A stretch of DNA of 64,000 nt from Asterias rubens (taxonomy: Eukaryota; Echinodermata; Asteroidea; Forcipulatida; Asteriidae), in contig NC_047078.1 in assembly GCF_902459465.1 (NCBI RefSeq), positions 4,674,333 through 4,738,332 of the forward strand, given 5' to 3'. The translations under genes and the position numbers were made by a program. Positions 51,622 to 63,338 of the stretch are shown here, one piece after another. A model generated the notes under the pieces. The model was not told where the DNA came from, did no database searches, and saw nothing but the letters and a program-made list of their open reading frames with translations. Position 1 is the first letter of the stretch; the number at the start of each line of letters is the position of its first letter.

Positions 51622-54600
51622 GTAAGTATTTTTTTTTCTGTAATTGAACACATTATTTTATCCCCGTTCGTCCTAACAGGAAATACACACCCCAACCTGG
51701 TCAATTTAACTACTTTGATTTTAATTTGATGGGGGTGGGGTTGGGGGGGGGGGTGGTCCCGATATGGGGCCTACACTTATCATATATTCATATTCATAAT
51801 CATAATACAGTAACTGGATAACTTTCCGTATGGCGCCACCACTTATTCACACATTTTTTACGAAAAGGGATATCTCATTGAGGTAAATTAGATACTATAT
51901 TATTTCTTATCGAATGAAAAAGTGGTGGCGCCATACGGAAACTTGTCCTTATTAGCCTTTACTTTTTAGTCAAGGCGCACGCGGCACACCGGATGGCACG
52001 CACAACCCCAAAAATGTAACGCACGAAAAAAGACTATCACTGCGAGCGGCGAAGCCGCGAAGGGCCTTTACCAACTCGTTTGGGGCCTTATGTTTTACTT
52101 TACATTTGCCAACGATTTTGGTGGGAGAAAATGTAATGCATAATGCATTAGCGTGGTGAGTTGCTGGCCAATAAGAAGCCACAATTACTTGCATGACGTT
52201 ACATTTTCTCCCACCAAAATCGTTGGCAAATGTAAAGAAAAATATAAGGCCCCCAAAACGAGTTAGTAAAGGCTAAAGGCTCGCGGTGATAGTCTTTTTT
52301 CGTGCGTTACATTTTTGGGGCTGTGCGTGCCATCCGGTGTGCTGCGTGCGCCTTGACTAAAGGCTATGACAGTATGGTCCTAGGCCTCCCGTGGTGTTAC
52401 GGGGAATGATAGCGGAACGAACCTCATAGATCTAGGAGGACTACTTTCCCTACTTACCAGCTACTATAGCCTAGTTGCGATAACGTAACCACCCCCCCTG
52501 GCGGCGAAGGGAGGGCGTCACGTTATCGCAAGTGGAAAAGTTTCCGTATGGCGCCAGGCTCGGGCCTTTAATCACACGGCCGCCGACCCGGCCGGCTTTA
52601 AACGGCCGTTGAAGAACTCGTTGCTACCCTTTTATTCCCTTATTAAAGGATAAGGGTCCTTTTTAAGACGTCCACAGATTTACAATAAACTTACAGGGAT
52701 TGAAGATAATGATAGAGGAAAGCTTCCCTTCAAATATTACCATCTGAGGTTCTGTAGTTTTTGAGAAATGGGTAAAACAAGTCACAAAATAATGTTCGTC
52801 TCAAGTGAGCAGAGACAACAATTATTTTACATACTTGTAGTGCTGTAAAATCCCATTAGGCCTAACCAGTTATAAATTGTATTATACATTAAATATATAG
52901 CATAACTGGTTAATACGATTTTACATGCTTAAACTGAGACGAATATTATTTGTTTTACTCATTTCTCAAAAACTATACATTACCTCAGTAAGTAACATTT
53001 CAAGGGAAGCTCATAATCTTCAAACTGTGTAAGTTTAATGTATCTATGTGGACATGTTAGGAAAAAGTACATCACCCTTTAAAACTCAGCAACAGTGTTT
53101 TGATTGTCAGTTGTTTGAGTGTTTACAATGACATTACCTGTAAGGCCTACGTGAGGATAGTATCAATTTTGTAGTTTTTGCCAAGGTTTTTTTATTTTAA
53201 AATGACTAAGCCTTTTTGAATATAAAATGTACAACAAACAGTAATTTGACATGCTTGGGAACAGATTGTTAGGCCTTGGAGTAATTTGCTTTTCATTGAT
53301 TGTGACCTGCACTTGAACCTTGTACTCAAGGATTTTGGTCACTTTAGTTGAAGTAGCTGGCAACTCTTGGAAGGACAACCATGATTAACTGTATGGAGCA
53401 AGTTCGGGTGCGCACATTTAGTCCACCAGTGGTCGACCACAGACTAGCAACGCACATGCGCAATGACGTACTCACCCAAACGACTCGTTTGGTAGTCTAG
53501 TCAACCTTCCACCTTTTCGCTAAAGTGTCACTGGTTCCCCTCTGCGCTTAACACATGTTAGAATGGAACATGCTGTTGGGACCAGTGAAGAAACCATGAG
53601 CTCGAGCCTGCTGGTTCCAAATGGTCGACCACAGTAGTCCACCAATGGTCGACCAGCCTGGGTTCGAGTCAAAATGGTCAACCTTTAGTTTACCATTGTG
53701 CACACTCGAACTTGCTCATTGAGTACTGTAACCATGGTAACACAAGTCCTGTTTTTCACTGAATGAATTGAAATTCACTGTATCCAGTCATTTGATGATA
53801 TTATTCGCACTATATCATCCATTGATGTAATAGCCAGTGGGGTGTCCAGGGGTATCTTTAAGCAATCGCACATCATCGGAAAACAGTATTGACCAAAAGC
53901 CCACAAACCTGTACAAATTTAGGCTCAATCGGTCATCAGAGACGGGAGAAAATAGCGGGAAAACCCAGCCTTGCTTCCGCAAGTTTCGCCAAGTCATGAC
54001 TTGTCATGCTTGTGTTTAAAATAAATCTGTTATTCTCGATATATCGAGAATTAATAATTGTTTTAATGTTTTCTCAAAATGTAAAGCATTTCATGGAATA
54101 TTATTTTAAGGGAAGTCTTTTAACATTACACTACCTTCTGTAAACCCCGCAAGTTATTTGTTAATCTGGGAACTTTTAATTTTTGTTCTGTTCAGAAAGT
54201 GTCCTCAGATGGCTAATTTATCATTAAGGACCTGAACTTGATTTTATTGACTTTATTGATAACATTGTTTCCTTTCCCACTACCAAGAATCCTTTTTATA
54301 GTCAGTGGCTCAGCCTTTTGTTATTATAATGTAATATTTATAATGTAATTTCATTACCTGTAGTGTAGGCCTAATAATACTAATAATAATATCAAAGTCT
54401 TATGACGCACGTATAGCCTACATGTACCAAACAAGGTGCTCAAGGCACCGAGTGTACAAACTTTCAGAAAGATACATACTGTAGGTTATTGCAGTGATGA
54501 ATTCTGAGACCCAACAAGGTGCTACGGCGCATTTAGCAGCCACAGCCAGGAACACCGGGGCGAACCCCTTCTCTTTTCGATTTAAGTGCACTGGGTTCTT

Positions 54601-57600
54601 TTACACGCGCTACACAACACATGGGACCAACGGCTTTACGTTCCATACGAAGGACGAAGCAATGGTTAAAGTGTCTTGCTTAATTTAAAAGGACACAAGA
54701 AGTTGGGTCGTTGGTAACATTTTTGTATATCATGATTATTAACAGCTATCCTCTGCTCTTGACCCAAATTCGTTTTGTTATTATAGGTCTATTGGTTTCA
54801 TTACCTGTAGTGTAGGCCCAGGTATTACTTTATTGTAAAGTACTTTTTAAAGGGTCTATGTAACTTTTGTAGGACAAAAAAACACAATGTCCACAGATTT
54901 ACACTAAACTTACACAGTTTGAAGATAATGATAGGTGAAAGCTTCCCTGAAAATATTACGTGCTGAGGTGCTGAATCTTTTGGGAAATGAGTAAAACAAT
55001 GTCATGAGAAGAAAATTGTTTTAATCATTTATACAAAGGTATTTTTATGACATTGTTTTACTCATTTCTCAAAAACTACAGCACCTCGGTAAGTAATATT
55101 TGAAGGGAAGCTTTCCACTATCATTATCTTCAAACCGTGTAAGTTTAATGTAAATCTATGGACATTTTGAAAAGGTACTTAAATCCTTTAAACAAGTTAT
55201 ATTGGCTTCTTGTTCCCTTCATTGCATGCTTCGAAAGCATACATTGTAAGCAGTTTTTATAGTGCTTTAATTTTTCAGGTTTTCAAGTTTAAAACATTTT
55301 TTTTTGCATTGTTATTTAAGTGTAATTTATTTTACGTTGTGAAATTGTGTGTAATTTGTAAAACAGCATTAAAAGTGACAGATTGAGGACACCAAAAGAC
55401 AAAACTTGCAGAATTTTCAATTTTTTTAAAAAGCTTTATTGGACACTAATTTTTTACTTTGTAAAACGACAAGTTTTTCTTTTTTAGCAATTCAGCAATT
55501 GTACAACAGCATTGACAGATTGCATACATCAAAAGACCCAAATTTGCAAAATTTGCATTTTTGTTGTATTGCTTTTAGACACATTTCTCACTTCATAAAA
55601 ACAGCACAATTGTAGGGTATATTACTTCAGTGGAATCTATCCCATCACCTACATGTAGCGCAAATCTTGTCCTGGCTATTCCTAGAAATTTGTGTTTTTG
55701 TACAGTCACTCTCTATTTTTATTTTACTATTTTAAAAAAGCCCTGTGTACAACATGTGTAATTGTTAATGCCATTTATGCTCAATGGACCATTGTGCGTA
55801 ACAATCAATTGGTGAAGAGACTCTACATAGGCCCCTATTCTTGCAAAGTTCAAGGGCACGGTACACACATTTTCAATAAAGAATCTATATAGGCCTACAA
55901 AATACGTGGAAATAGGGCGTTAATACTGGCATGCTTTACACTTTATACATAAAAATACTGTTTGAGCATCCACATTTATGGCTCCTCACTTAATAAATTT
56001 TTATTGTGGAAGTTGAAATTGTGAGAAGTTGAAGCTATAGTTGAAGCTATATTATAGCTTCAACTTCTCACAATTTTTAGGTCACAACATACTATGGTTA
56101 GGCAGTCGACACTATTGGTTATTACTCAAAATAGATATACATGTATTAGCATAAAACTAATACAATAATAAAGCTAATACACTACAAAGGCATTGACAGT
56201 GTAAGGTTATGTACGTAAAAGCTGAAGAAAAACTGACACTCTCCTATTTGGAATTTAACTTTTTATAAAAAAAGTGAAAACAAAATAAAAAATCTTTGAA
56301 AGTTGTATTTTCAAGGCAGTTTGGTCAATTTTGTTTTACATTTGTTTTAATGCAAAATGTATTTATTTATTTTTGTGGTCCACTTCTATTCCAATAAATA
56401 GAGTCTTTATGAATGAAACAAAAAATCTCTGACCTTACATCAAAATGACCTAAAATACCAAAATACTAGTGTAGTTTGAGGCAAAATCCCAAAATGCTGG
56501 ATGAAAACACAATTTCAAATACAACATATTTATGGTTTTGTTTAAAAAAAAGAGACTTTCAGTTCACGTTTGAGTTGTGCAATACTCAATCATAGCAACT
56601 ATGAGTTTTATCTTTTAATGGAGCACAAAAAACATGTATCTTTGGATGTACAGACATGACAGATCCATTTTTTTTAAGGTTCAAATTTCCTGTCAAATAA
56701 AACGGTATTTTAAACCATTTTAAGAACTTTAGAGACTTTGTTCTGACAGTAGAAAATGTGAACTACTTACATAGGAAAAAAACAGAAACACATCCATTTC
56801 ATAAATTCTATGACAGTATGAGGCGATGAGGTCAGGTAGGAGGCTGAGAAGTCTCAAGTGTAGAACCTGTTTGTTAAAGAACTCTTTTCTACCACAATCT
56901 TGTATTCATATTTTTAACGGCAGCCAGTAACTTTTTCTCTCGTTCTTTATTGTTTTATTTCAGGCCCTTTAGGGTAAGAATGTTGATGCCCTTGTGATAG
57001 GCTCTATAGGTCTACAATTTAAATTCCATCTACAGTATAGTGTAAATATTGTTTTACTTAATTCACAGTATAATTTGTTAAAAGATATTTCTACTGTTAT
57101 GGAAGAGCATGTTCGAGAATGTAAAACAATTAATAAACATTGAATCAAATTCAATAGTCATTTTGCAGTCTTTTCCCCTATTAGGGAGTCCCGATGCGCC
57201 ATACATGTACACATTGTTGAAAAACACATTCTAAATACACTGAAATACTAGTCAAATGTTTTCAAGACCTTGAAGAACTACTAAGCACAATTAATTCTTT
57301 CTTTTCCAGGTTTCTCCGTAGTGTTTTGTTGTATTGACCGCCAAAGGGTATGCCTAATCCCTCAATAAAGACTAGTTTAGTTTCAGTTCCCTCTAGTGCA
57401 GCTCCATACTCTGTCAACGTCAACCAGTGTTTGCTCACTTTACTGAATGAATAGTCTCTGAACATGCAATGAATGAAACTTGAAAGGTCAATGGTTGATT
57501 ACCAAGAGACCTGAAGGGATTTAAGTTTGGAATTTATACTCTGGACAAATTTAACACTGAAGTACTTTCACCTCAAGGAATAATGCCTTAAGGTTGGGTC

Positions 57601-60600
57601 ATTTAATGCATAGAAAGTAAAATTTAGAGGTCCCTGTTTGATGTTGCGTTTTGCTTGTTATTGTTAACTCTTTGATCTTTGTGTTTTATGACATTTTACT
57701 AACTCTTAAAATAGCTCAAATGCTCAAGCTCAAGAGTCGTTCACCACCGGTTCTTTTCAGAACAAACGCTACTGGAAAAGAGAGGTTATTCATAATGTGG
57801 TGTTACCACAAACCTCTCTTAGTTTTATACTTTCACCATGCAAAGTTTCAAATCCTACCTAACAAAGACTCTTTTTTGAAAACCAAGAGTTTCTATGTAA
57901 AGTGTAAAATGGTGGAACCTTTTTCCCTCTCTTTTAATAATACTGTACTGACATGACTGAAACCAAAACTGGAAATGCTAGAAGGCGTTTTTAAACCCTG
58001 ACTGCTGATTGTTTGAATGTGTTTTTCTTGTTTTCTACAGTGAGAAAGCATTAGCAGCTACCGGGCACCAGGATATTCAGCTTGCGTCAGACTGGTAAGT
58101 ATCCATCAGTTTAATCAACAGCCCCAACCAACCTTATTGCAAAATGGTTATATGAGCATTCATTATTTTTGTTGGATATGAGGAACATGATCAAGATGCA
58201 GGCAACATGTTAAAGGCAGTGGACACTGTTGGTGATTACTCAAACAAATTATTAGCATAAAACCTTACTTGCTAACGAGTAATGGGGAGAGGTTGATAGT
58301 GAAACACATTTTGAGAAACAGCTCCCTCTGAAGTGAGGTCATTTTCAAGAAAGAAGTTATTTTCAACGAATTTGATTGCGAGACCTCTCATGTTTAGAAT
58401 TTGAGGTTTAGAAATCAAGCATCTGAAAGCAGACAACTTCGTGTGACAAGGGTGTTTTTTCTTTCATTATTTTCTCGCAACTTCAACGACCGATTGTTAT
58501 TTTATGCATATGTTGAGATACACCAACTGTGATGACTTAGTCTTTGACAATTACCAATGGTGTCCAATGTCTTTAAAGGTCTTAAGGATGCTCTTTAAAT
58601 ACTGAAAATAAAGGAAATGTATTTTTTTAGATTTATCTTCAAGAGGATGTGCAATACCAAACATGACACATCCTGTACAACACTTGTTTAGTTTGTGTAC
58701 ATCTGTACACGTACTGCATGTCCTTTCCTGTTCTACACCCTAATCTACCCCCAACAGGTCACAAGGTCAACTTGAGGTGGAATATTTGTTAGTGTAGTTA
58801 TCATTTTGGCAAAACCATATTACAATGTAGTCTATTTTTAGATCATATCTTTGGATGAACCTTTTGTGTACATAGCAGAATTCTTCTGAACATTTTTTTT
58901 TTTACAGACACAATTTTCACAAATATTTTGTGGAGTGTCGGACTTAAGGCTTACACTTTGAAATCAAGTCTTAATTGTTCTCTGGTTTGGGGACTTGAGT
59001 TGATTTTGACCGGACTTCAGAGACTTTAGACTTGACCTCATAGACTTGAGACTTGGTCCCCGAGAAGTTTTGTGATTATTTTAGTGAAATGGAGTTAGGA
59101 CTAGTCCTACATGTAACTCTTTCATAAAATCGACCCCCAGACACCTTTGGTAATGGACCCTTCCCATGCAATATGCTAATTACATTCACGCATGCGTACA
59201 GACCCTATTGGTTGGCAATCGCCATAGAGTTGTGCACTAAGCAGACGCGCAATCGCGTCTGCGACACGCAGCCATTAGTCCCGTACAAAACAGGGCGACG
59301 TGTCCTCATTTTGCTAACCAAAATGTTAGTGCGCACGCGCTGTGTGCAGTTTACATATTTCATGGGAAGGGTCTATTGTCAAAGACCAGTATCCTCACTT
59401 TTTGCATCTCAACAAATGCATAACAACAAATCTGTGAGAATTTGGACTTAATTGGTCATCAAAGTTCCAAGAGATTAATAAAAGAAAAAGCAACAACCTT
59501 GTCCAGTTGTTCTGTTGGTGCATAAATTTAGTGTGCTTTTCAGATGCCTAAAAAAGGCTTCAGGCCTGAAGTCTTTTATTGAGTTAGAAATTACCTCTTT
59601 CTCAAAAACTATGTTACTTCAAAGAGAGCTGTTTCTCACAATGTTTTATACTACCAACAGCTCTCCATTGCTCATTACGAATTAAGTTTTTAAACCAACA
59701 ATTATTTTGAGTAATAGTGTCCAGTGACTTTAATGACAACTCTGTTTTTTTGGTTTATCCTCTTCCAGGCTTCTTGATCATGTTGATGACCCAATGCTGG
59801 ACGAGCCATCACCGAGGGAGTATGTCCTTTATGCATGTCCTGTCGGACCTCTTGGTGAAGAACTCGATGAATTCTGGACGAAGTCTCTTCAGCATTGCGG
59901 GAGAAACGGAGCCCACAGTCTCCTGCCTCATGTTACGTTGTGCTCATTCTTTACCGTAAGTAGAAACTCTAGTGTTCAACTTCTTCAAGAAATCTTCATT
60001 TTATATGTTCTACCCCACACTGGCTGATGAATAGAGCAAGCTAGTCCAAGTGTTGAGACCAAATAAGAACTCACTTAGACTAGTGTTGTAGTCGCGACTA
60101 TTACATCATTAGTCGAGTCGCGACTTCCATTTTTGAACTGCTCGGTCAATCGTGTTGCCACAACTACTACAAAAATAGTCGCGACTACCTGTTTGGTAAA
60201 CCAATTGTGTCGCTCAGGACTAACCACGACGACACAATTTACTTACAAAACACAATCAGACATCAGTGACACATACTTTCAATCCTTTCAGCTTGAACTT
60301 TACTATATTGCGCTTGCTGCAAATAAAAAAATGAGAATTGAGAATAAAAAAATCAGTCACAACTAGTGTAGTAGTCAAGACTGATTGAGGTGTGACTTGT
60401 CGAGTAGTAAATTTCATTAGTTGCCCAGGCCTACAAACATGTAACATTTGTATTATTATTTTTTTTGGTATAAAATATGCAAGTTCGCCCCAAACTAAAA
60501 GCCATCCTGCTTGTAGAAATGATTTAACATAAAAAAAAACGGGAGAGCTGGAGGCAGGAATTGATATTCCTCATAAAACAGACCAGATTGTAGGATGGGG

Positions 60601-62531
60601 GGAAACATCCACCAGGCAAGAGATGCAGCACCTGATAAAAATAATAATAATAATAATAATTAGAGATTTATAAAGCGCACATATCTGCCTTAAATGGCAC
60701 CCAAGGCGCACAAGAAAAAAAACCCACTAGAAACAGTAATTAACGAAATAATGACAAGTATGGAAATGACAGTTAATTGCTGAATTCCTTCATGAGGTAT
60801 GTTTTCAGATGCTTGTGGAACAATTCTGTAGTTTCGCTAGATTTGACCTGTATGTGGGAAGTGCATTCCACAAAAGTGGGGCTGCTGCAGAGAAAGACCT
60901 GTCACCCCAAGACCTCCTCGTTCTAGTTTATTGGAGCTGCTGGGCTTTTTCTGAAGGCAGGCCAGGTCTGGAAGATGTCTTATCCACAAGCAGATAAAGC
61001 TGTTGGAGCCTTGTTCTACATCTCAACAAATCAAGAGTGTATGGTATGGTTTCATGCTCAAACACATTGTATAACATTGATTTGCACTACATAATTTTCT
61101 TGGACTCTCCGACTCTTTTATTTTCCCAGTGTGTAGACAGCAATGTAGAGATGTTAACGGCAGCTTTACAACAAGCCATGGAGGAGCTTGAACAAACAGC
61201 TCCAGAGACGGTCACACTAGAACATTACTCATCGGCAAACTTCATCGGGCTGTTTATTGAGGAAACACACGCTGACTACATGCGTAGATTGACGGCGCAG
61301 TTCGCCACTGAGGCACTTAGAAAAGCAGGTAGGTCTTATAGGAGGTACCATGGGGAAAGGGTTAAGGGTCAAGTTTGATGTGTTTTTTTTCCGAAAAAAA
61401 CAAAACAAAAGTTAAGATAACAAAAGTATGGGATCACAATATAACGTGAGGTTACATAATGTCATTTTGTTTACCAAGGACCTTAACATTTTGGAAGAGT
61501 TGTTGGCACATAAAAATTACTCCATTGTATTTTGTCGTAGTTTACTTTTTCGCACCGTAGATCGATTAGCCAGTGTCTGTGTTTTAGACAGATACTTTCA
61601 TGGTAAAATGTGCCACCAGTGTGTCTGGTTCCTCCTATCAGAGTGTTTGAGCATGACACCAGGCTTTCTACTTTTTCTCACCCATACACTCTAGGTTTGT
61701 AAAGATGTAGAACAAAGAGCCATTCCAACGGCTTTGTTTCATGGGGCATGTTTCCCTCCATCCTACAATCTAGACTGTTCTTTGAGGAATAACAATTCCT
61801 ACCTTCAGCTCCCCTGAGATGTTGCGTCTTTAACATTTTCTTCTTGTAGCCAATTACCAGAAGTGGTTTTAAACCTTGTTTTGGGTGAACTTAAAAAGTA
61901 ACAAAAATAAAACAAGTTTTGAGGTGGAAGGTAAAACAACAGCAGTGGACACTATTGGTAATTACTCAAAATAATTACTAGCATAAAACCTTACTTCGTA
62001 ATGAGTAAAGAGGAGAGGCTGGTAGTATAAAACATCTGAAATGGAGTAAGAGAAATGGAGTTTTTGAGAAAGAAGTAATTTTTCACGAATATGATTTTGA
62101 GACCTCAAGTTTAGAATTTGAGGTCCCGAAATCAAGCATCTGAAAGCACACAACTTCATGTGACAAGGGTGTTTTTTTCTTTCATAGTTATCTCGCAACT
62201 CCGACAACCAATCGAGCTAAAATTTTCACAGGTTTGTAATTTTATGCATATGTCGAGATATGTCTTTGACATTTACCATTAGTGTCCAATGGCTTTAAAG
62301 ACAATTAGACTTGTTTGATTGAGTATGGGGTAATATTTTAAATTTTCTTTTTTGTTTTCAGGGGTGAAAGTTGACCCACACAAGAAGCAGCTTCACATGA
62401 CCTTAGCGTATCAGTTTAATACCTCACATCACGACGTCTTAGAGAAACTGTCTAAGGAAGTAAGCATCAACGCCGCAGCGAGATGGGAACTCAGGCTGTA
62501 TTCACGAGACCCACGAGCTGCTAAGACAGAG
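51506..62531 (+). CDS. UBASH3/TULA-like protein gene, exons 1-5 (3' end beyond window)
   Basis: The exons 51506..51621, 58041..58094, 59769..59955, 61130..61328 and 62362..62531 have GT-AG edges and matching phases (2,2,0,1,0), giving 242 residues. Residues about 22-66 form a UBA domain (AMDILMSMGFPKHRV, ASDWLLDHVDD) that binds ubiquitin. About 72-235 form a 2H phosphoesterase fold with both HxT motifs: H111-V-T113 (LLPHVTLCSFF) and H197-M-T199 (LHMTLAYQF). Family members continue with an SH3 domain and a histidine-phosphatase (PGM-like) domain and in vertebrates damp kinase signalling downstream of immune receptors. About 400 further residues are expected beyond 64 kb. Intron 1 is 6.4 kb. 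The match is strong; whether it is nearer to UBASH3A or UBASH3B is undecided. Confidence 0.95.
51815..51948. mobile_element. Foldback MITE, ~134 bp
   Basis: TTTCCGTATGGCGCCACCACT mirrors AGTGGTGGCGCCATACGGAA. A solitary half (GTTTCCGTATGGCGCCA) recurs near 52,537. Confidence 0.85.
51953..52366. mobile_element. Foldback MITE, ~414 bp
   Basis: The arms are about 180 bp: AGTCAAGGCGCACGCGGCAC mirrors GTGCTGCGTGCGCCTTGACT, and ACGATTTTGGTGGGAGAAAA mirrors TTTTCTCCCACCAAAATCGT, around a ~55-bp loop. Confidence 0.9.
52643..53082. mobile_element. TTAA-flanked foldback MITE, family F copy 1
   Basis: GTCCACAGATTTACAATAAAC at the left is mirrored near the right end, as is TTTTTGAGAAATGGGTAAAA. Central arms CGTCTCAAGT and ACTGAGACGA enclose a second inner inverted pair. 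Copy 2 lies at 54,847. Confidence 0.85.
53395..53719. mobile_element. Foldback MITE, ~325 bp
   Basis: GAGCAAGTTCGGGTGCGCAC mirrors GTGCACACTCGAACTTGCTC; TGGTCGACCA words recur inside both arms. Confidence 0.8.
53880..54215. mobile_element. MITE family D fragment
   Basis: It contains AAACAGTATTGACCAAAAGC, TCTCGATATATCGAGA and GAAAGTGTCC near the right end. Opposite orientation to the 44.8-kb copy. Confidence 0.7.
54500..54690. repeat. Second copy of the interspersed repeat at 2,620
   Basis: It contains CACTGGGTTCTTTTACACG, GGGACCAACGGCTTTACG and GAAGGACGAAGCAATGGTTA, better preserved than the 2.6-kb copy. Confidence 0.6.
54847..55191. mobile_element. TTAA-flanked foldback MITE, family F copy 2
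   Basis: It is flanked by TTAA (54,847 and 55,188). The arms contain TCCACAGATTTACACTAAAC and AATGAGTAAAACAATGTCAT, each mirrored on the other side. Confidence 0.87.
56016..56076. repeat. 24-bp perfect hairpin
   Basis: AAATTGTGAGAAGTTGAAGC-TATA (56,016-56,039) and its exact complement (56,053-56,076) are separated by 13 bp. The loop itself repeats part of the arm (TTGAAGCTAT). Confidence 0.92.
58041..58094 (+). CDS. UBASH3-like exon 2: rest of UBA
   Basis: A 54-nt exon reading EKALAATGHQDIQLASD, with acceptor TTTTCTACAG and donor ACTG|GTAAGT. It completes the UBA domain with exon 3. Confidence 0.94.
58210..58576. mobile_element. MITE family A copy in UBASH3-like intron 2
   Basis: It is flanked by TTAA; AGGCAGTGGACACTGTTGG to CAATGGTGTCCAATGTCT. 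Confidence 0.87.
59139..59734. mobile_element. MITE family A copy hosting a nested MITE
   Basis: The host has ACACCTTTGGTAAT at the left and AGTGTCCAGTGACTTTAA at the right. A second element at 59,155-59,373 splits it inside GGTAAT/TTGTCAAAG. Confidence 0.85.
59155..59373. mobile_element. Nested foldback MITE (GGACCCTTCCCATG ends)
   Basis: The termini GGACCCTTCCCATG and CATGGGAAGGGTC are perfect inverted repeats. Inner GCGTCTGCGACACGC-type words are CpG-rich. Removing it restores an uninterrupted family A sequence. Confidence 0.87.
59769..59955 (+). CDS. UBASH3-like exon 3: UBA end and first HxT motif
   Basis: The acceptor is CTTCCAG. It reads LLDHVDDPMLDEPSPREYVL, then GPLGEELDEFW and LLPHVTLCSFFT; the donor is TACC|GTAAGT, phase 0. 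Confidence 0.96.
59956..61129 (+). other. UBASH3-like intron 3
   Basis: It contains a region of repeated GTCGCGACTA words (about 60,090-60,190), an (AAT)n run near 60,640-60,660 with an adjoining TTTATAAAGCGCACAT string, and no coding exon. Confidence 0.55.
61130..61328 (+). CDS. UBASH3-like exon 4: middle of the 2H domain
   Basis: The acceptor is TTTTCCCAG. It reads CVDSNVEMLTAALQQAMEEL, then YSSANFIGLFIEE and LTAQFATEALRKA; the donor is GCAG|GTAGGT, phase 1. Confidence 0.96.
61941..62298. mobile_element. MITE family A copy in UBASH3-like intron 4
   Basis: AGCAGTGGACACTATTGG to TTAGTGTCCAATGGCTTTAA; it ends 64 bp before exon 5. Confidence 0.85.
62362..62531 (+). CDS. UBASH3-like exon 5: second HxT motif
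   Basis: The acceptor is TTTGTTTTCAG. It reads VKVDPHKKQLHMTLAYQF, then WELRLYSRDPRAAKTE; the donor is AGAG|GTAAGA, phase 0. Next expected is the linker to SH3. Confidence 0.96.
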
Positions 62532-62577
62532 GTAAGAAAGATGGAGCTCAACACTCTTATTAGAGCCAAACGAGAAG

Positions 62578-62755
62578 CGAGAAAGCACACAATTTCGTGT
62601 GACAAAGGTGTTTTTTCTTTCATAGTTATCTCGCAACTCCGACGACCAATCGAGCTTAAATTTTCACAGGTTTGTTATTTTATGCATTTATGTCGAGATA
62701 CAGCAAGTGAGAAGACTGTTCTTTGACATTTACCATTAGGGTCCAATGGCTTTAA
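62578..62755. mobile_element. MITE family A right half, 46 bp after exon 5
   Basis: It begins at GCACACAATTTCGTGTGACA and ends TTAGGGTCCAATGGCTTTAA. Its left half is missing. Confidence 0.8.
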
Positions 62756-62789
62756 AGACGTGGGAGGAAAATCCAAGAGAAGTATTCCA

Positions 62790-63080
62790 GGAAAAAACCC
62801 AATCCGTCGAGTAGGGGCTGAAAACCCAAATGAATATCTCGTCTCTTTATCCAAGATGCAAATTAAAATCGTTGCAGTACCCGCTGCTAAAACACAGCAT
62901 ACGAACTGCCTCTAGCTACCGGTAATCTCATCTGCTCTTGATTAGCAAAGGTTGCGGGTTTGAATCCCACTCGAGAAATATGCGTGTGATTGTTTTCACA
63001 GAACCCAGTGAAAGTACTGGAGTATACAGTGCTTACAAGCATTAGGGTAAGGTTGAAAGCCAAATAAATATTCTTCTCTT
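62790..63080 (+). mobile_element. tRNA-like SINE, head plus neighbouring SINE tail
   Basis: GCGGGTTTGAATCCCACTCG near 62,955 fits the B box; the tail has GAGTATACAGTGCTTACAAG, as at 34,360. A separate tail-like piece (CTTTATCCAAGATGCAAATT) lies at 62,847-62,866, so two copies may be in tandem. Confidence 0.7.
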
Positions 63081-63184
63081 CACCCAGGGGTATAAAATAG
63101 GTACCTGCGAGGGTAGAGGTTGATATTGTTTATGAAAAAAGCCTTTGGAGCGCTACGCTTTTTTGTCGAGGCTGTATACTCCCC

Positions 63185-63338
63185 TTAAAGACAACGGACA
63201 CTGTTGGTAATTGTCAAAGACAAGTCTTCTCACTTGGTGTATCTCAACATAATATATGCATAAAATAACAAACCTGTGAAAATTTGAGCTCAATTTGTTG
63301 TTGAAGTTGCGAGATGACAATGAAAGAAAAAAACACCC
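63185..63338. mobile_element. MITE family A left half, cut by the next element
   Basis: TTAAAGACAACGGACACTGT to the AAAACACCC block, where a different element begins. Confidence 0.8.

Larger units (their letters stand above)
51622..58040 (+). other. UBASH3-like intron 1 (6.4 kb), filled with MITEs
   Basis: It contains foldbacks at 51,815-51,948, 51,953-52,366, 52,643-53,082, 53,395-53,719 and 54,847-55,191, a family D fragment at 53,880-54,215, the repeat at 54,500-54,690 and a hairpin at 56,016-56,076. From 55,200 to 58,040 I see no other repeat match and no coding exon. Confidence 0.6.
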
